Part shown: one piece after another, positions 14,178 to 16,473 of the stretch
Position numbering within the stretch: position 1 is the stretch's first letter
Layout: each line of letters begins with the position of its first letter
From: an uncultured Bacteroides sp.
GTDB taxonomy: Bacteria; Bacteroidota; Bacteroidia; Bacteroidales; UBA932
DNA: 16,473 bases
Assembly: GCA_900543205.1 (NCBI GenBank)
Contig: UQQM01000037.1
Location: forward strand, 1 to 16,473
Direction of reading: 5' to 3'
Translations under genes and position numbers: made by a program
The notes under the pieces: model-generated
Told to the model about the DNA's origin: nothing
What the model saw: only the letters and a program-made list of their open reading frames with translations
The model's database searches: none

Positions 14178-15095
14178 TTATGAATGCCGGGGGCGCGTCT
14201 TCCTGAACACCTTGCCCAGAGTGCGCCGGATTGTGCCGGTCATGATTATCAGGGTCACCGCAAGCAGCACCAGCAGTATGCCGAAGCCTTCGCGCATGGT
14301 GAAGTCCTCGCCGAACACCAGCGCGCCCACGCAGACGGCGGTCAGCGGCTCAAGCGCACCGAGCACCGAGGTAAGCGTGCCGCCGATGTTCTGCACCGCG
14401 AGCACCAGGGTGATGTTGGAAACGACCGTCGGCAGCACGGCAAGCAGTATCAGGCAGCCGACCGACGAGGGGTCGGGAGGCAGCTGAAGACTGCCGGTCG
14501 CGACATCCTTGACGGCGAATATGATTGTCGTGAACACGAACACGTAGAACGCCAGCTTGCGGCTGTTCATGTTGCGCACCCGCGATTTGTTGACCCCGAC
14601 GATATAGCTTCCGTATGCGACCGCCGACAGCAGCACGATGATTATCCCCTTCAGCTCCGCCCTCATGCCGTCCGAAGGCAGGGACAGCATGGCCACGCCA
14701 CCCACCGCCAGGGCAATCGCAAGCCATGTCAGCCAGGAGGTCTTCTCGCGGAAGAGCAGGAACATCAGCAGCGTCACGAACACGGGGTAGGTGAAATGCA
14801 GGGTCGTCGCCACGCCGGCGCCCATGTAGCCGTAGCCGCAGAGCAGGAAGAGAGAGGAGAAAGTATAGAAGAACGCCAGCATGATGAAGGTCGGAAGATC
14901 CTTGAGAGTGATGCGGAACGACTCCTTCTTGACGAGCATCACACTCGCCAGAGCGATTGACGCAAACAGGAAACGGTAGAACAGAATCGAATCATATCCC
15001 ATCCCCTTCCCTATCAGCGGAAGGGTGAACAGCGGAATCAGGCCAAAGGTGACAGACGTGGCCATTCCGTAGAGGACGCCCTTGAACTTTCCCAT
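14178..15095 (-). CDS. DMT-superfamily (EamA) transporter
   Basis: The 305-residue product has about ten hydrophobic segments in two similar halves, the EamA duplication. The first half includes YRFLFASIALA and GAGVATTLHFTYPVFVTLLMFLLFREK, a hallmark of the family; the second contains the matching GGTLTSVLGALEPLTAVCVGALVFGE. Members export or import metabolites such as amino acids or nucleotide precursors; the substrate cannot be told. I chose ATG 15095. An earlier in-frame start at 15161 lies upstream of the promoter box (15117-15124) and would add 22 residues unlike the family. The gene is followed by the GNAT gene after 7 nt. Confidence 0.92.
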   Translation of the reverse strand: MGKFKGVLYGMATSVTFGLIPLFTLPLIGKGMGYDSILFYRFLFASIALASVMLVKKESFRITLKDLPTFIMLAFFYTFSSLFLLCGYGYMGAGVATTLHFTYPVFVTLLMFLLFREKTSWLTWLAIALAVGGVAMLSLPSDGMRAELKGIIIVLLSAVAYGSYIVGVNKSRVRNMNSRKLAFYVFVFTTIIFAVKDVATGSLQLPPDPSSVGCLILLAVLPTVVSNITLVLAVQNIGGTLTSVLGALEPLTAVCVGALVFGEDFTMREGFGILLVLLAVTLIIMTGTIRRTLGKVFRKTRPRHS

Positions 15096-15106
15096 ACATT
15101 CTGAAA

Positions 15107-15120
15107 TTTGCGGCCGCAAA
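15107..15120. repeat. 14-bp perfect palindrome at the DMT promoter
   Basis: TTTGCGGCCGCAAA is identical to its own reverse complement. Its right end overlaps the -7 box of the minus-strand promoter (15117-15124), and it covers the predicted transcription start and the first part of the DMT leader. The position would suit a repressor site; chance is not excluded. Confidence 0.5.
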
Positions 15121-15124
15121 GATA
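15117..15124 (-). promoter_or_regulatory. Bacteroidota -7 box upstream of the DMT transporter
   Basis: Reads TATCTTTG on the minus strand, a perfect TAnnTTTG, ending 21 nt before ATG 15095. No good TTG occurs at -33. The location supports the chosen start codon. Confidence 0.6.
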
Positions 15125-15177
15125 GGGAATAAATCAAGACTTTGGCTATATTAGCAGACAACCAACAGAACTGAACT

Positions 15178-16302
15178 ATGATTTGCTTGTATCACACAGG
15201 TGACTCCGGCCATTCCAATCAGCCAGAAAACAGCTTCAACGGCTACGCCTGCCTGCTTAGGAGAATAAGGCAGAGAGTATCGCTTGCCCAGAAGAGGGTG
15301 ATTTATACCGCAAACGAAGAGCTGCTGCACATGTACTGGGATATCGGCGAGATGCTGCAGCAAAGCCAGGATGCTGACGGATGGGGCAAAAAGACGCTGC
15401 AGCGCCTGTCTGAAGATTTGAAAAATGAATATCCCGAAGTGAAAGGCTTTTCCGTCAGGAATATGCAGTGCATGATGCAGTTCTTCAATGAGTACAACCG
15501 GGAGCTGACCATGGTGAAAGATTCGGTTTCTCCAATTGCGCAATCATCGATTGCGCAATTGGACAGATGTAATTTCAATCTGCCCGTCAAGCATCTGGAC
15601 TGGACCCACAACCTTATCATCATGCAACAAGTCAAAGATATACGCGCACGTTACTGGTATATGCTGCAATGCATCTCCTGCCATTGGAGCATAAGATATC
15701 TGCAAGAAGCCATCAGACTTAACTATTACGGCAAGCACGGTGCGCTGGCCAACAATTTCAGCATGACGCTGCCGGAACCTGAGGCTCGTGAAGTAGGTTC
15801 CATGCTTAAAGACCCTTATATCTTCGACATGCTGACTTTCACTGACCAATATAACGAGCGGGACGTAGAGATTGGTCTGGTAAAGCATATTGAAAAGTTC
15901 CTGATTGAGATGGGTGCAGGCTTCGCCTTTATGGGCAGACAATACCACATAGAAGTGTCTGGAGACGACTACTATATCGACATCCTTATGTATAACGTCT
16001 TTCTACACAGATACTTCGTGATTGAGCTGAAAGACACAGACCTCAAACCCGAATATATCGGAAAACTCAACTTCTACTGCTCGGCAGTGGATGACCTTCT
16101 CCGCCATGACGGCGACAACCGCACTATCGGCCTGCTGCTATGCCGCAACAAGAACAGAATCAAAGCCGAATATGCCCTGCGGGACATAGAAAAGCCCATA
16201 GGGATTTCCGAATACGAATTGGGGCAAGCCCTGCCGGAAGACTTCAAAAGCAGTTTGCCGTCTATAGAAGAAATCGAAAAAGAATTTGAAACAAGTGAGT
16301 AA
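15178..16302 (+). CDS. PDDEXK nuclease-domain protein, DUF1016 (YhcG) family
   Basis: The 374-residue product has the two DUF1016 parts. The N-terminal helical region (about 22-160) contains ANEELLHMYWDIGEMLQQ and WGKKTLQRLSEDLKNEYPEVKGFSVRN, the pattern of this family's DNA-binding-like domain. The C-terminal PDDEXK nuclease fold shows GAGFAFMGRQYHIEV, Asp268 in YYIDILMY and Glu283-x-Lys285 in VIELK, then PEYIGKLNFYCSAVDDLLRH and ALRDIEKPIGISEYEL. The catalytic residues are intact. Family members are scattered, often mobile, and some sit beside restriction-modification loci; the in vivo role is unsettled. The gene is more AT-rich than its neighbours and uses codons such as AAA, GAA and ATA more freely, which suggests transfer. 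A duplicated palindrome lies in the linker between the domains. No antitoxin or modification gene is adjacent. Confidence 0.93.
   Translation: MICLYHTGDSGHSNQPENSFNGYACLLRRIRQRVSLAQKRVIYTANEELLHMYWDIGEMLQQSQDADGWGKKTLQRLSEDLKNEYPEVKGFSVRNMQCMMQFFNEYNRELTMVKDSVSPIAQSSIAQLDRCNFNLPVKHLDWTHNLIIMQQVKDIRARYWYMLQCISCHWSIRYLQEAIRLNYYGKHGALANNFSMTLPEPEAREVGSMLKDPYIFDMLTFTDQYNERDVEIGLVKHIEKFLIEMGAGFAFMGRQYHIEVSGDDYYIDILMYNVFLHRYFVIELKDTDLKPEYIGKLNFYCSAVDDLLRHDGDNRTIGLLLCRNKNRIKAEYALRDIEKPIGISEYELGQALPEDFKSSLPSIEEIEKEFETSE
15532..15562. repeat. Perfect inverted repeat inside the DUF1016 gene
   Basis: CCAATTGCGCAAT (15532-15544) and ATTGCGCAATTGG (15550-15562) are perfect 13-bp complements with a 5-nt loop. 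Each arm contains ATTGCGCAAT, itself a palindrome, so the unit also counts as a direct repeat 15 nt apart. In protein it encodes PIAQSSIAQL (residues 119-128), in the linker between the two domains. Confidence 0.85.
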
Positions 16303-16307
16303 AATAT

Positions 16308-16338
16308 TTGGTTTATAAAATAAAGTAGTTTATATTTG
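16308..16338 (+). promoter_or_regulatory. Consensus promoter of the right-edge gene
   Basis: TTG (16308-16310) and TATATTTG (16331-16338), spaced by exactly 20 nt, match the Bacteroidota -33/-7 consensus and lie 31 nt before the ATG at 16370. Transcription would start near 16344. This is the clearest promoter in the window. Confidence 0.82.
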
Positions 16339-16350
16339 TTTTATAAACCA
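16309..16350. repeat. 12-bp perfect inverted repeat bracketing a promoter (possible operator)
   Basis: TGGTTTATAAAA (16309-16320) and TTTTATAAACCA (16339-16350) are exact reverse complements separated by 18 nt. The left arm overlaps the -33 element and the right arm begins on the base after the -7 box, covering the expected transcription start. The stems are nearly all A/T, so this is a poor terminator; a binding site for a dimeric regulator is more likely. Confidence 0.65.
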
Positions 16351-16369
16351 TTCAAATCCGACTTTATTT

Positions 16370-16473
16370 ATGGAAGAAAGAAAATTCACCGAGAAGGAAA
16401 GCCTCGAGCTGATTTCCCAGATGATAAGCGCAAGCAGGCAGAGACTGCAGAAAGGAAGCGGCAACCCCTTCCT
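16370..16473 (+). CDS. 5' end of a gene cut by the window edge; Bacteroidales membrane-protein type
   Basis: An ATG at 16370 opens a frame of 34 codons that runs to the window end: MEERKFTEKESLELISQMI and then SASRQRLQKGSGNPF. The amphipathic opening FTEKESLELISQMI followed by GSGNPF is, from memory, the start of a Bacteroidales membrane protein whose hydrophobic part begins right after such a leader. In those genomes it is often paired with a winged-helix regulator. That assignment rests on 34 residues and is tentative. The well-formed promoter and operator-like repeat upstream support a real, regulated gene. Confidence 0.6.
   Translation, partial: MEERKFTEKESLELISQMISASRQRLQKGSGNPF

Noticed and set aside
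13775..14206. 143-codon plus-strand open frame opposite the GNAT gene
   Set aside because: It is antisense to a recognised acetyltransferase, with no motif, promoter or conserved start.
14184..14960. 258-codon plus-strand open frame opposite the DMT transporter
   Set aside because: The product is dominated by His, Gln, Arg and Glu, the usual antisense image of a GC-rich membrane-protein gene; no domain is visible.
15096..15161. 22-codon upstream extension of the DMT transporter
   Set aside because: It would start upstream of the TATCTTTG promoter box and does not look like an EamA N-terminus; ATG 15095 fits both.
16309..16350. Reading the inverted repeat as the terminator of the DUF1016 gene
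   Set aside because: The stem is almost wholly A/T with an 18-nt loop and has no T run after it, and a perfect promoter lies within it; an operator fits better.
15178..16473. A complete defence island or toxin-antitoxin module around the DUF1016 nuclease
   Set aside because: No methylase, helicase, antitoxin, integrase or CRISPR element is present within the window; the neighbours are an ordinary transporter and an edge-truncated gene.

Overview
The window reads as a chromosomal segment of a GC-rich member of Bacteroidota, most likely order Bacteroidales. Three things point there: promoters of the TAnnTTTG (-7) / TTG (-33) type (8309-8340, 8255-8262, 15117-15124, 16308-16338), mostly AT-rich start regions instead of Shine-Dalgarno sites, and typical Bacteroidales gene sets (ExbB / 4-TM protein / ExbD / ExbD, DUF177-rpmF, dCMP deaminase-S41 protease). 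I cannot name a genus from sequence alone.

Region 1 (1-1878, plus): the 3' end of an ExbB/TolQ proton-channel gene, a small four-helix membrane protein, and two consecutive ExbD/TolR genes, closed by a strong hairpin terminator. Together they form a proton-driven inner-membrane motor that energises outer-membrane transport. Region 2 (1942-4742, plus): asnS, udk and a TonB-like periplasmic protein, packed with a 3-nt gap and a 4-nt overlap. Region 3 (4743-5731): a stretch with no assigned gene, a TM2-domain membrane protein, and a terminator shared with the opposite strand. Region 4 (5729-8234, minus): typA, a DUF177 (YceD) gene starting with TTG, rpmF and tRNA-Arg(CCT), read in that order as a translation-related unit.

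Region 5 (8309-13643, plus): a promoter only 6 nt from the start codon of a lipoprotein, then an acyl-CoA synthetase, a dCMP deaminase, an S41 C-terminal processing protease and the peroxiredoxin Bcp, tightly packed and probably one operon. Region 6 (13661-15124, minus): a DMT/EamA transporter and a GNAT acetyltransferase, driven from a promoter that abuts a 14-bp perfect palindrome. Region 7 (15178-16473, plus): a PDDEXK nuclease of the DUF1016 (YhcG) family whose base composition looks foreign. It is followed by an AT-rich gap holding a perfect inverted repeat that brackets a consensus promoter, and then the start of a gene cut by the window edge.

Most of the window is ordinary core genome. 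The points most worth a second look are the promoter-bracketing inverted repeat at 16308-16350, the duplicated palindrome inside the DUF1016 gene, the tRNA joined directly to rpmF with its CCA end in a terminator stem, and the unexplained stretch 4743-5022. I found no CRISPR array, transposase, phage gene or clear multi-gene defence system.
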